Positions 26,773 to 35,314 of a DNA stretch of 64,000 nucleotides are shown in pieces; the stretch's first letter is position 1, and each line of letters opens with the position of its first letter. A model generated the notes under the pieces. The model was not told where the DNA came from. It did not search any database and worked only from the letters and a program-made list of their open reading frames with translations. Where the stretch lies: the NCBI RefSeq assembly GCF_025060895.1, contig NZ_JANZKV010000072.1, positions 1 through 64,000 on the forward strand, read 5' to 3'. Source of the stretch: Stieleria sedimenti. Lineage in GTDB: Bacteria > Planctomycetota > Planctomycetia > Pirellulales > Pirellulaceae. The position numbers and the translations under genes were made by a program.

Positions 26773-26868
26773 GGCAGTGACTTTGTCGGTGATCGCAAAC
26801 AGGTTCGGGGCAAGAACCTGGGCTCGGTTGGAGCTCGCGTGTCACCGACAAGTGCTGCCATTTTTTTT
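26773..26868 (+). ncRNA. candidate structured RNA or branched terminator (three-way junction plus U8)
   Basis: The outer stem pairs GGCAG (26773-26777) with CTGCC (26855-26859) and, after a TG/G internal loop, ACTTTGTCGGTGA (26780-26792) with TCACCGACAAGT (26842-26853), one bulged T. Two hairpins lie inside: CAGGTTC/GAACCTG (26800-26820) and GCTC/GAGC (26822-26834). An A and eight T (26861-26868) follow directly. This is the form of an intrinsic terminator on a folded RNA. No coding gene ends near it; the nearest upstream gene stops 440 bases before. No promoter is identified, so it could also be the 3' end of a long leader or of the regulator transcript. Confidence 0.45.
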
Positions 26869-27127
26869 GTTTGATCGGTGAATCTGTTTCGACGGCTGCA
26901 ACCGCCGCGATCTTCTCTGGCGGTTTCTCGCCACCCGCGGTCCGGCGGAGCTTCCCGTCACCGCTCCGCGATCACCTCAATCCGCAGGAGCCGTCCGTTG
27001 CGCTCGTTTTTCCGCGATTCATCGCGGCGTTGGCCCTTGTTTGTTCCCATGGGCCGAAGAGCTTTAGTACAACGTAGTGCGATTCTCAACGCTTGATTCC
27101 TCCAGATCATTTTGAAGGCACCCTCCC

Positions 27128-27862
27128 ATGTCAGAAACGACCCAGGATTCCGCTGACGCGCGGGATGAACAACGGCCCGGCAACGATTCCGGCGGCGGCA
27201 CCCGAAAAACGGTGCTCTACGTCTTGTTGGCGTTAATGGTTGTCGCGTTGGGGTACGACTATCTGGTGGCCCGACCGGCAGTCAACGCAGCCTACGATCA
27301 AGTCACCGAGGCCAGCATGGAAGCCAACCGCAAAGGCGCCGGGTTTTTGTCCAACACGGACGTTCGGGAGTTGCTGGGCCGGGAACCCGTGCAAACCTTC
27401 GAAGACGGCCGCTATCAGGTGGAAGTCTATCAGTGGCGTGGCGGGTTAGTCGTCAAGCCACACAAGCTGTACACGGTCTACATGCCAAACGGCGACGGTT
27501 GGATGTTCAATCGCCACGCGAAATTCGTGTACGAGGAATCGAGTGTCGTGAGCCCCGATCGTCCATTGGTGCCGGTGGATGATGACGAACCGCCGGCGTC
27601 GTATGACGAAGCGGAGATGTCAGGCGGCGGCGGAGGTCGGCCCAGCGCGGAGAGTGAAGACACCGCGGCGGAGCGTCCCGATGCTGAAGGATCGGAGGAG
27701 GCCTCGTCCCCGGATTCGGCTGAAAGCGATCCGCCGGCGCGCCCGGAATTGGAGAGCGAGTCAACGCAATCGAGCTCTGCCCACACTTGGCGATCCGTCG
27801 AAAGCCTTGGCGGCTCCCCGGGGCTCCGTGATCGTTTCAGCGCCCGGCAGGTTACAGCCTAA
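27128..27862 (+). CDS. membrane-anchored protein with acidic tail, unknown function
   Basis: A 244-residue protein. After a polar N-terminus, one membrane helix lies at about residues 29-47 (VLYVLLALMVVALGYDYLV). A domain of about 90 residues follows (FLSNTDVRELLGREPVQTFEDGRYQVEVYQWRGG…), resembling small SmpA/OmlA-like or BLIP-like modules, where LLG.P hints at a similar turn; this is only a resemblance. The last 100 residues are low-complexity and rich in Glu, Ser and Pro. It is convergent with the GspE-like gene, with only 23 bases between them. Confidence 0.65.
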   Translation: MSETTQDSADARDEQRPGNDSGGGTRKTVLYVLLALMVVALGYDYLVARPAVNAAYDQVTEASMEANRKGAGFLSNTDVRELLGREPVQTFEDGRYQVEVYQWRGGLVVKPHKLYTVYMPNGDGWMFNRHAKFVYEESSVVSPDRPLVPVDDDEPPASYDEAEMSGGGGGRPSAESEDTAAERPDAEGSEEASSPDSAESDPPARPELESESTQSSSAHTWRSVESLGGSPGLRDRFSARQVTA

Positions 27863-27885
27863 ACCGATTTCCGCTCGGGCAAGGT

Positions 27886-29154
27886 TCAGCCGGTCTTTTC
27901 CGCGCGACGGTGAAGGCTGGCCAGGTGCGGGTCGGTCACGGCGCGATTGATTTCATCGAGCGAAGTCAGCCCACGCAGGACGTAACTGTGGGCGACTTCG
28001 GCTAGTCGCAACATCCCGTCATCGGTCGTGATCTCCTCCAGATCACTGGCGCTGGCCCGTTTGGCGATGGCTTCTTCGATCACGGTGTCCACCACCATGA
28101 TCTCCGGCAAGGCGATCAGCTGGTCATAGCCGCCTTCGAAACAGAGGTGGCAACCGAACGGAACAAAGACCGACGCTTCGGCCCCCTGCATGCGACTGCG
28201 AATCCGCTCGGGGACATCGGTCGAATGCGAGCCTTCGGCCGGTTTGCGGCAGACCGGGCAGAGCCTGCGGACCAAACGTTGATTGATGACGCCCGACAGG
28301 GCGCTGGCCAGGAAGACATGGTCACTATCGTATTGCAGCATCATGTCGACCGCCTCGGCGGTGCTCGTCGAATGCACCGTTGCCAACACCAGCTGTCCGC
28401 TGGCACCGGCTCGGATCGCGGTTTCCGCCGTTTGGCGATCACGAATCTCGCCGATCATGATCACATCGGGGCTGTGCCGAAGCACGACCGTCAGGAGTTC
28501 GGCAAAACCGAGTCCGAGCCGCGCATTGGTTTGTGATTGCATCACGCCCGAGAGCGCGTGTTCGATGGGGTCTTCGATGGTGTGGATTTTTCGTGATCCG
28601 TCATTGAGCTCATTCATCATGGCGTAAAGCGTGCTGCTCTTGCCGCTCGCAACCGGACCGGTGACGAGAATCAATCCGCTTCGTTGTCCGATCAGATGTT
28701 CGATCGATTCCACGTCAACGGAATCCATGCCCAGTTGATCCAGCGGTCGGGCGCCACGCACGGGATCGAACAATCGAATCGCCACGTCTTGGCCGTACAG
28801 CGTGGGGATGCTGCTGAGCCGAAGATGTGCCTTGGATCCGTCCGGCGTGGTGATGTTGCCCCGGCCTTCGACCGGGCGGACGGATTCACCCGCATCGGCA
28901 CCTGCCAAAACACGCAAATGTCCTTGCAGCCGATGGCCGTAGGCCCGCGCGAGTTTACGAATCGGTTCGATCCGGCCCAGTCGCCGGACGGAAATCAGCA
29001 CGGCACCATCGACGTCCGAAACAAACAGATCACTGGCGTGTCGCTCCAGTGACCACTCGATCAGGTTGGCGGCGAAGAGTTCGGGTGGCGCAAGCTCTGT
29101 CTCACCCTCCAGGTTTTCAAGATCTTGGAAATCAATCGCTGAATCGTCGTTCAC
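27886..29154 (-). CDS. GspE/PulE-type secretion or pilus ATPase
   Basis: A 422-residue AAA+ motor ATPase of the type II secretion / type IV pilus family. Seen: a short N2-like domain (LIEWSLERHASDLFVSDVDG; the HASD motif is typical), Walker A GPVASGKSST, Asp box (IEDPIEHAL), Walker B DVIMIGEIRD, His box (LATVHSTSTAEAV), and a C-terminal zinc site CPVC…CHLC. GTG 29154 is the first start fitting the family; upstream sequence overlaps the RecQ promoter region. The long N1 domain of classical GspE is missing. No other secretion genes are next to it, except the TadE/TadG-like genes 2-3 kb to the right, beyond recQ. Confidence 0.88.
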   Translation of the reverse strand: MNDDSAIDFQDLENLEGETELAPPELFAANLIEWSLERHASDLFVSDVDGAVLISVRRLGRIEPIRKLARAYGHRLQGHLRVLAGADAGESVRPVEGRGNITTPDGSKAHLRLSSIPTLYGQDVAIRLFDPVRGARPLDQLGMDSVDVESIEHLIGQRSGLILVTGPVASGKSSTLYAMMNELNDGSRKIHTIEDPIEHALSGVMQSQTNARLGLGFAELLTVVLRHSPDVIMIGEIRDRQTAETAIRAGASGQLVLATVHSTSTAEAVDMMLQYDSDHVFLASALSGVINQRLVRRLCPVCRKPAEGSHSTDVPERIRSRMQGAEASVFVPFGCHLCFEGGYDQLIALPEIMVVDTVIEEAIAKRASASDLEEITTDDGMLRLAEVAHSYVLRGLTSLDEINRAVTDPHLASLHRRAEKTG

Positions 29155-29289
29155 GTTGCGGGTCTTCCAGGAGAATCGGAGAAGTCGGTCATGAGTAGCG
29201 GTTGGATAATATGAACGATAACGGCGCGCAACGCAAAAAAGGGTCGCGTGCCCCGTTCCCAAGCCGGCTCGGGCGTGAAAAATAATGGC

Positions 29290-30723
29290 ATGAATGCGCC
29301 ACCCCCCAAGGAACTCCTCCGCCGATTCTATGGCTACGATGACTTTCGCCCCGGACAGGCAGAGATCATCGAACATGTTCTAGCGGGGGGGCACGCCATG
29401 GTCGTGATGCCGACCGGTATGGGCAAGTCGCTCTGTTACCAGATTCCGGCATTGTCAAGTGCCGACGACGACTGCTCGATCGTCTTGGTGCTGTCCCCCT
29501 TGATCGCGCTGATGCAGGATCAGGTCGATTCGCTGTTGCGACGAGGAATCGATGCCGGATTCATCAATTCATCGTTGGATCGCGAAACACGTCTGGCACG
29601 CTATGACGCCTTGGCCCAAGGGCAGTACAAGATTCTGTTTGTGACCCCCGAGCGATTCCGCAAGGACGACTTCTGCGAGGCGCTTTCACGACGAACGGTC
29701 CGTCTGTTGGCGATCGATGAAGCGCATTGTGTCAGCCAGTGGGGACACGATTTTCGCCCCGACTACACGCGGGTGGCCGAGATTCGTGCATCGATCGGCG
29801 ATCCGACCACGCTCGCTTTGACCGCGACCGCGACGGCTGAGTGCCGCCGAGACATTTACCACCAGATCGGCATCGGTGCGTCGCAAGTCAAATTGTTTCA
29901 CCAAGGCATCGATCGTCCGAACCTGCATTTGGATGTGGTCCCGGTCTATGACGAAGAAGAAAAATTGAATCAACTTCGCGACATCCTCCGCGATCCCGAG
30001 TACCGATCCGGCAGCGCCATCGTCTACTTTTCGTTGATCAAAACACTGGACCGTTTCAGCGATCACTTGCTGTCCGAAGGGATCGATCACGTCTGTTACC
30101 ACGGCGATTTGCCACGCAATCAACGCCGTCGTGTCCAGGACGAGTTCATGTCCGGCGAAGCCGATCTGGTGTTGGCGACCAACGCGTTCGGCATGGGGAT
30201 CGACAAGGAAGACATCCGCATGGTCGTGCATGCGGAAACCCCCGGTTCGATCGAGTCCTACTATCAAGAGATCGGGCGTGCCGGTCGCGACGGGGAACCG
30301 AGTCGGTGTGTGTGGTTGTATGCGCAAGAAGACTTGATGACCCAGATGCAATTCATCGAATGGTCCAATCCCGACGCCGCGTTCTACACGCGGTTGTATC
30401 AATTGATGGCCGAGCACGGCGAGCAGTGCAGGGCGTTTGGGCTGGAATGGATGAATGCCCAGTTGCAGCGTCGCAGCAAACACGACCACCGGATCGCGAC
30501 GGCGATTTCGATCTTGGATCGCCACGGGGTGGTCGCCGGTCCGCAGCCGCCGCAGTGTTTTGAGGTGCGTGCCCCGCTACCGGCGCGATTCCAGGACGAT
30601 GATCAATTGGCCGAGAAGAAACGCCGCGATCAACAGCGGTTGTACGCGATGGTTCAGTTCGCGGCCGAACAAGGCGATCGCAAGCAGTTCTTGAATCGTT
30701 ATTTCGCCGATCCGGAAGCGTGA
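29290..30723 (+). CDS. recQ: RecQ-family ATP-dependent DNA helicase (short form)
   Basis: A 477-residue superfamily 2 helicase. Motif 0 is FYGYDDFRPGQAEII, motif I MPTGMGKSLCYQ, motif II DEAH in LLAIDEAHCVSQWGHDFRPDY (with the RecQ aromatic-rich loop), motif III LTATAT, motif V ATNAFGMGIDK and motif VI QEIGRAGRDG. It unwinds 3'-tailed DNA in repair and recombination. The C-terminus after residue about 350 is short: no zinc-binding Cys set, and HRDC not seen, whereas E. coli RecQ has about 610 residues. ATG 29290 (MNAPPPKELL) is preferred over GTG 29248. Divergent from the GspE-like gene. Confidence 0.9.
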   Translation: MNAPPPKELLRRFYGYDDFRPGQAEIIEHVLAGGHAMVVMPTGMGKSLCYQIPALSSADDDCSIVLVLSPLIALMQDQVDSLLRRGIDAGFINSSLDRETRLARYDALAQGQYKILFVTPERFRKDDFCEALSRRTVRLLAIDEAHCVSQWGHDFRPDYTRVAEIRASIGDPTTLALTATATAECRRDIYHQIGIGASQVKLFHQGIDRPNLHLDVVPVYDEEEKLNQLRDILRDPEYRSGSAIVYFSLIKTLDRFSDHLLSEGIDHVCYHGDLPRNQRRRVQDEFMSGEADLVLATNAFGMGIDKEDIRMVVHAETPGSIESYYQEIGRAGRDGEPSRCVWLYAQEDLMTQMQFIEWSNPDAAFYTRLYQLMAEHGEQCRAFGLEWMNAQLQRRSKHDHRIATAISILDRHGVVAGPQPPQCFEVRAPLPARFQDDDQLAEKKRRDQQRLYAMVQFAAEQGDRKQFLNRYFADPEA

Positions 30724-30753
30724 GGGCGATGTCCGCATGCGGCGTTAGCCAGT

Positions 30754-30785
30754 GGCGCGTGATGGTGGTGGTTTCAACACGCGCC
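30754..30785. terminator. possible hairpin between convergent genes
   Basis: GGCGCGTG and CACGCGCC form an 8-base-pair stem with a 16-base loop between recQ and the TadE-like gene. No T-tract is present, so the role is uncertain. Confidence 0.25.
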
Positions 30786-30809
30786 GGTCGCTGACGCGTC
30801 CCGCTGGGA

Positions 30810-31226
30810 TCAGCCGGTGCTTTCACGCCGCATCACGGTTTCGGCGACGATGTCCAGCCCTTCGAAGGAGAAGAATCCTGGGACGTAGCTGACCTCACTG
30901 ATCGGGATCGTGATTCGGACTTTAATATCGTCTCCCGGTTCGGCTTCTTCCAGGAAGGACGGGGTGATGGTCACAACGGCACTGGTCAGATTCATGATCG
31001 CCAATTCTTCGTTGATCCGCGTCTGCACGTCTTCGATGGACGCGGTGGGCCGGATCCCGACGCGTGCCCCTTCGCGTGATGCTTGGACGACCGCTTCTTT
31101 GATCATGCTGATTCGTCCCATTTCGATCAGCCCGAACGTGAAGGTCAGCATGACGGGGACGATCAGGGCAAACTCGACAGTCGCGGCACCGCGACGAGTT
31201 TGCTTTTTGCGGAATCGACTTTTCAC
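30810..31226 (-). CDS. TadE-like pseudopilin-related protein
   Basis: A 138-residue protein of the TadE/RcpC-type family: basic N-terminus, then RRGAATVEFALIVPVMLTFTFGLIEMGR, the diagnostic TadE N-terminal helix with the conserved Glu. The rest is a small extracytoplasmic domain (VVQASREGARVG is also typical). In Tad systems these minor pseudopilins are processed by TadV. The start is GTG 31226; no ATG is near. It lies 94 bases downstream of the TadG-like gene on the same strand. Prepilin peptidase and the platform genes tadB/tadC are absent from the window. Confidence 0.85.
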   Translation of the reverse strand: MKSRFRKKQTRRGAATVEFALIVPVMLTFTFGLIEMGRISMIKEAVVQASREGARVGIRPTASIEDVQTRINEELAIMNLTSAVVTITPSFLEEAEPGDDIKVRITIPISEVSYVPGFFSFEGLDIVAETVMRRESTG

Positions 31227-31320
31227 TGGATTGACTTGTTGGTTTAGTGTGTGCGTTGAAGGAGGACGTCAGGCGGTGACCTGCCCGACGTGAACGTTGG
31301 CAATCGTTGGGGCTGATGTT

Positions 31321-32514
31321 TCAATCAACCAGCATCACGGGTGTGAACAGAAACTCGCTTTCCTCGACCGTTCGGTCGCTGAAGATTGAGTATTTCGCAA
31401 TCATTGGGCAGGGCTGAATCGTCAAATGCTTTTTGTTCATCGGCCCCGTCAACTTGACGCTCAACACGCGGATGCCCTCCCAGGCAACAATCGTGTACAT
31501 GGCGTTGTTGCCATTTCCCTGCACCTGACGGAAAATCGGAATGATCCGGGGCTGGCCGACGATCTGCTGCAATTCAGCTTTGATTCCCGCACTAATGCCG
31601 GTATCGCCATTGAGCTCAATTTGATGATTCCCATCAAAGTTCAACTCCCGTCCAAGGTCGTCCATGTCCTGAGCTGAGATGCCGGTCAAGATCTGACGCC
31701 GGATATCGGTCGTGCTGTTGTTTGCACCACCGATGTCAACGGTTCCGCGGTTTCCCGGTGACCCCGTTCCGGTTGGGTAGAGCGAACACTCGTAATACCC
31801 ATCGCTGCCGGATTGAATTTGCCCGTTTGAGTAGGAAATCACATCCTCTGTCTGTTTCGCTTTGACCAGCGCCCAGGTTTCTTCGTCTAGCGTGATCGGC
31901 AAGATGTCGAGCGTTTCACCTGCTTTTTTGGGCTTATGGAAACCCGAAATTGTTTTGAACAGTGCCGCCGTCGATGCTCCTTGCAGCGACTGGGTTGCCC
32001 GTCCGGTCACCGATCCGAAGAACAGCGGAATCGCTTGCTGATTCGCATCCGTCTGCCGGACGTTGACGCGCACCGCATTGAACTGAGACGGATCAGAGGT
32101 GTCGAGTGCACCTGGATTGTTCCTGTCGTAAAATCCGATTTCGATATCGGTTGACGCGTTGAGCGTCGGTGCTCGAGAACTGACGGCATTTTTTGCCGCG
32201 ATGGACGAAGCCGAATCTGTGATGTCGCATTGGACCGTCGATGCACTTTTTCCTTCGACGACTCCGTCAAACAGTTCCCAACAGGCAGAGAGTGCGGCGG
32301 CATCCGCGGTTCGTTTGACTTCCGAACGGGAAACATTGATGTGTCCAAAGTCGATCGCAATCGCGGAGACCACTAACAGTCCGGCGACCAAGAACACGCT
32401 GAAGACGAGGGCAGAGCCTTTGCGGCGTTTCGTCGATCGGCGTTTGCAAGGAGGGAGGTTTGGACGAGTAACAGGTTTGTGAGCGCGGTCGCGCTGGAGT
32501 GAAATTTGAAACAT
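31321..32514 (-). CDS. TadG-like pilus assembly protein
   Basis: A 397-residue protein. After a basic leader, the Tad-type helix KRRKGSALVFSVFLVAGLLVVSAIAIDFGHINVSRSEVKRTADAAALSACWEL (about residues 30-80) is diagnostic for TadG/DUF2134 proteins. The remaining 300 residues are an extracytoplasmic domain with ARINVRQTD-like beta segments and no vWA MIDAS motif that I can see. ATG 32514 is chosen because upstream codons are atypical. It forms a small cluster with the TadE-like gene and the secreted protein at 32579. It may form part of an adhesive pilus, with the remaining Tad genes elsewhere. Confidence 0.82.
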   Translation of the reverse strand: MFQISLQRDRAHKPVTRPNLPPCKRRSTKRRKGSALVFSVFLVAGLLVVSAIAIDFGHINVSRSEVKRTADAAALSACWELFDGVVEGKSASTVQCDITDSASSIAAKNAVSSRAPTLNASTDIEIGFYDRNNPGALDTSDPSQFNAVRVNVRQTDANQQAIPLFFGSVTGRATQSLQGASTAALFKTISGFHKPKKAGETLDILPITLDEETWALVKAKQTEDVISYSNGQIQSGSDGYYECSLYPTGTGSPGNRGTVDIGGANNSTTDIRRQILTGISAQDMDDLGRELNFDGNHQIELNGDTGISAGIKAELQQIVGQPRIIPIFRQVQGNGNNAMYTIVAWEGIRVLSVKLTGPMNKKHLTIQPCPMIAKYSIFSDRTVEESEFLFTPVMLVD

Positions 32515-32578
32515 GAGATGACCCTGAAAAAATGATGAGATCGACAATCCACGACGTTTCATGCGAGTCGTGGTGCTG

Positions 32579-33223
32579 CTACTGAACGACTTGATTGACG
32601 TGGATCGTCTGGGTGTGACCATCGGTGTAGATCAAACGGACGGTCTTGAGTCGAATCGAGGCGACCCGGTTTTTCCCGAATCCGATGTCCACGGACTCGA
32701 GGCTCTTTTCAGGCGTGTAGTGGTCCAAGGCGTGAATTTCCTGGTCATCCATTTGCACCAGGTATTCCGGGCCGCCAAAGTTGCCCCACTGCATACTGTG
32801 TCCATCTTTGACCGCGAACATCAATTGGCCGTTGAACACAGCCATCGCACTGGTCCATACGATCCGGTCGTTGTCGCAGTACAGCGTCTCCTGTATTTGA
32901 CTTCGCTCTTCGTCAACGAGCGTCTCGTCACAGAAGGCCCCGACGTGAAAACCGCCGCTGGAGTAGCCGTCATCGGCGGCGTAGTTCATCTGCAGCTGGA
33001 AATAGCAATCAGAATGTTCCGCGTCGGGATAGAGAAAGAACGCGACCTGGGGCGAATTGATGTTGACGTCGGGTTCGTTGACCGTCAGTTCCCAATCCTC
33101 TTCGACCATGAAGAGAACGGGTTCGATCGCTGTCGCGATGCCGGGGAGCGACGCGAGCAAGCACAAGCCCCCTGCAATCAGTGTGGCGCGAGCGGCGCCG
33201 AGTCGAGTCGATGTGTGTGACAT
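32579..33223 (-). CDS. secreted protein, unknown function
   Basis: A 214-residue protein with a Sec signal peptide (about 1-32, ending GIATA). The mature domain is beta-rich, with four Cys (SDCYFQ, GAFCDET, LYCDND) and no known motif; PDVNINSPQVAFFLYPD and WELTVNEPD suggest a jelly-roll-like fold. ATG 33223 (MSHTST) is chosen over an upstream frame of repeat-like sequence. It precedes the TadG-like gene by 64 bases on the same strand, so it may belong to the same transcript. Confidence 0.65.
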   Translation of the reverse strand: MSHTSTRLGAARATLIAGGLCLLASLPGIATAIEPVLFMVEEDWELTVNEPDVNINSPQVAFFLYPDAEHSDCYFQLQMNYAADDGYSSGGFHVGAFCDETLVDEERSQIQETLYCDNDRIVWTSAMAVFNGQLMFAVKDGHSMQWGNFGGPEYLVQMDDQEIHALDHYTPEKSLESVDIGFGKNRVASIRLKTVRLIYTDGHTQTIHVNQVVQ

Positions 33224-33706
33224 TTGGGGTTCCCTGAAGAGACGAGGCAGAAAAGTTGCCGCAGCCGAGTTTGGCAATCCCCTTCGGTGGTCTGGCGATC
33301 CGAACGCTTCGAGCGAAGCAGGTCGGACCCATGACTTTGCGTCCCACGCTCACACGTGGTTTGCCGTTTCGAGGGTTTTGAAAGGGGAACCGTTCGAGCT
33401 GATTTGGCATTCAAACGCTATGTCGATTCGCGCCCGGAGACTGGAGTTTCCCCACAAGTATGGTCGGCGAAGCGACGCTCCCCCCTGCAAGTCGCGACGG
33501 TCGTGGCGGTTGTCGTGCCGCGCTGAGGGAATGCCCTCATTTTTGCCGGCTGCAAACTGGGTATCCCACTAAGGGTGACCCAGGGTTTTGGTTCAACGCT
33601 GGTGACGTCCGGGCCGCGGATCGGCTGAAGGGAACGTCCAGCTCAGGAAAGACGCCAAACGCGACAATGACCCACGATCTCGCCGATTGAGTGTGATGCG
33701 GTCGCG
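33224..33706 (+). other. 483-base gap, no supported gene
   Basis: Between two leftward genes. Frames on the plus strand run through the gap, but without domain or start. A plus-strand terminator-like hairpin at 33524-33544 is the only clear signal. Confidence 0.45.
33524..33544 (+). terminator. terminator-like hairpin on the plus strand
   Basis: TGAGGG (33524-33529) and CCCTCA (33534-33539) form a 6-base-pair stem with a 4-base loop, followed at once by five T. Both neighbouring genes run leftward, so no plus-strand gene explains it. Confidence 0.4.
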
Positions 33707-34810
33707 CTACTGGATCAACCGTGTTCCGGGGCCACTGGCGGTGGCAGTGGCGGTCGCTCGAGTGGCGGGCGGCTGTTCGTAGAGATTGAACTCGGCCCAC
33801 AAAGGAATGTGATCGCTGATCGCATTGGCCTGTTTTTCGGTAAGGCCCAGGTCGGCCTTCAAATCGATCACGCCGAGTCGCCCCGAGTATTCGGCAGTCA
33901 CGCTGCTGTCGATCAGGATGTGATCGTTGGTCTTGGTTCGATTGATGTTGGTTTGAATGTCGGCCGCCAGCGAGAGCACGCCGGGGATCGATTTCAGCTG
34001 TCCCAGGTCCTTTTCGCTGACGTTGAGATCGCCCAGCAAGATGAAGTCGTCTTCGGAGTACTGTTGAAATTCATATTCGCGGACGCGTTGAAAGACGTCG
34101 GCCAGCACATTGATTTCGCTATCCCGATCCGCGGGATCGACGCGGTCGGGTTTGGTGTGGACGTTGATCATCGTGAATCGAAATGGCCGCTGGGTGCTCT
34201 CTTTGGGAACCACGGTTTCGAACGTTGCCACCATCGGTTCGCGGTACATGCGTTTGCCGGGATCCTGCACGACATAGGCGGAGCCGGGCACCAGATTGAT
34301 CCGTGAGCGATCCCAGACAAAGGCGTACGATTCCAAGTAGGCTTCGCCGATCGGATCGCTCATCGTCGCGGCATAGGTCCCCCCGGATTCGTTCAACAGC
34401 CCGACCAGTCGTTGCAGGGCGATGCCGTCGGCGCCCTGCAGTTCTTGGATCGCCACGACGTCAAACGTGCTGACGATCTTGGCGATCGTTCCCAATACAT
34501 CGACGCCGTCTTCGTTTTGTCGGATGCTGGATTTCTTGTCCGCGAAGTGTTCAATATTGAAGGTCGCGATGCGAATGCGGTCGGGCGGACGTTCGGTTCG
34601 GTCGCCCAGCGAAATGGTTTCGCCGCGAAAGGCCGTCTCGGAATCCGGCCCGAGTAATCCGTCAAGCGACGAAAAACTCAGCCCGCCGGTCAGCATCAGG
34701 TAGAGTGCGTAGAGCAATCCGAGCGTCGTCGCGCCCGGACCAAACCAGCGCAGCAGCGAACTTGTGCTACTGTAGGAGCTTTTTCTTCGACGTTTGGAAA
34801 AGATCCCCAC
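33707..34810 (-). CDS. endonuclease/exonuclease/phosphatase family protein
   Basis: A 367-residue EEP-superfamily phosphodiesterase. Catalytic positions are visible: ATFNIEHF (Asn), AIQELQG (metal-binding Glu), INVHTKPD, LLGDLNVSE (Asp and Asn) and AISDHIPLWAEF (SDH). A membrane helix at about residues 25-45 (GATTLGLLYALYLMLTGG) places the catalytic domain outside or anchored at the membrane. GTG 34810 is chosen because AAGGAGG ends 5 bases upstream of it; an upstream TTG at 34843 is possible. The substrate is unknown: the family covers nucleases, sphingomyelinases and inositol phosphatases. Transcribed alone. Confidence 0.85.
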   Translation of the reverse strand: MGIFSKRRRKSSYSSTSSLLRWFGPGATTLGLLYALYLMLTGGLSFSSLDGLLGPDSETAFRGETISLGDRTERPPDRIRIATFNIEHFADKKSSIRQNEDGVDVLGTIAKIVSTFDVVAIQELQGADGIALQRLVGLLNESGGTYAATMSDPIGEAYLESYAFVWDRSRINLVPGSAYVVQDPGKRMYREPMVATFETVVPKESTQRPFRFTMINVHTKPDRVDPADRDSEINVLADVFQRVREYEFQQYSEDDFILLGDLNVSEKDLGQLKSIPGVLSLAADIQTNINRTKTNDHILIDSSVTAEYSGRLGVIDLKADLGLTEKQANAISDHIPLWAEFNLYEQPPATRATATATASGPGTRLIQ

Positions 34811-34921
34811 CTCGGCCTCCTTGCCGAACGTTGCTGGGCCCAACCATGCTGGTTGGGGTTGACGTTGATCACCCTCTCGATGGTTTTAGGTGGCTATAGG
34901 TAAACTTGGGCGTCTGGGGCA

Positions 34922-35314
34922 ATGGCAAAACGAAAACCGGGAGTGCGTGAGATGTCGCAATGGCAAGACGTGGAGCGGCGTCTGGCGCGGGTCCGTAAGT
35001 TCGCCGGATGGATGGATGACAAATTTGCATTGCCGGGAACCCGCGTCCGATTTGGGTTGGACACGTTGGTGGGACTTCTGCCGGGGGTGGGCGATGCGGC
35101 CACCGCGGTGGTCGGGCTCTGGTTGATCGGCGAGGCGTTTCGCATGAAGGCGTCCACGGGCGTGTTGATCCGCATGTGCGGCAACGTCTTGATCGACGCA
35201 ACGCTCGGGGCCGTGCCGATCGCCGGTGACCTCTTTGATTGGTATTGGAAATCCAATCGTCGCAACGCCGTGCTGTTGGAAAAGCATCTCAACAAGCGAG
35301 TGGCCGGTCCCTGA
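34922..35314 (+). CDS. DUF4112 membrane protein
   Basis: A 130-residue protein of the DUF4112 family. Diagnostic are RLARVRKFAGWMDDKFALPGTRVRFGLDTLVGLLPGVGDA, an amphipathic and then hydrophobic region, and the second helix NVLIDATLGAVPIAGDLFDWYWKSNRRN. It probably has two short membrane segments; its biochemical role is unknown. The stop overlaps the next start as TGATG. ATG 34922 fits; an internal ATG at 34952 (MSQWQD) is also possible. Confidence 0.87.
   Translation: MAKRKPGVREMSQWQDVERRLARVRKFAGWMDDKFALPGTRVRFGLDTLVGLLPGVGDAATAVVGLWLIGEAFRMKASTGVLIRMCGNVLIDATLGAVPIAGDLFDWYWKSNRRNAVLLEKHLNKRVAGP

Larger units (their letters stand above)
26335..27127 (+). other. 793-base gap with structured elements, no supported gene
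   Basis: Frames are open on both strands but without domains. Two features stand out and are listed separately: a GCAA-loop hairpin (26595-26622) and a branched hairpin ending in eight T (26773-26868). The first 250 bases contain ATCGAGGGATCGATGACC-like words that look like decayed sequence. Confidence 0.5.

Noticed and set aside
33057-33572. 171-codon plus-strand frame running into the 33224-33706 gap
   Set aside because: It starts antisense to the secreted protein and shows no domain; only the terminator-like hairpin in this gap is kept as an observation.
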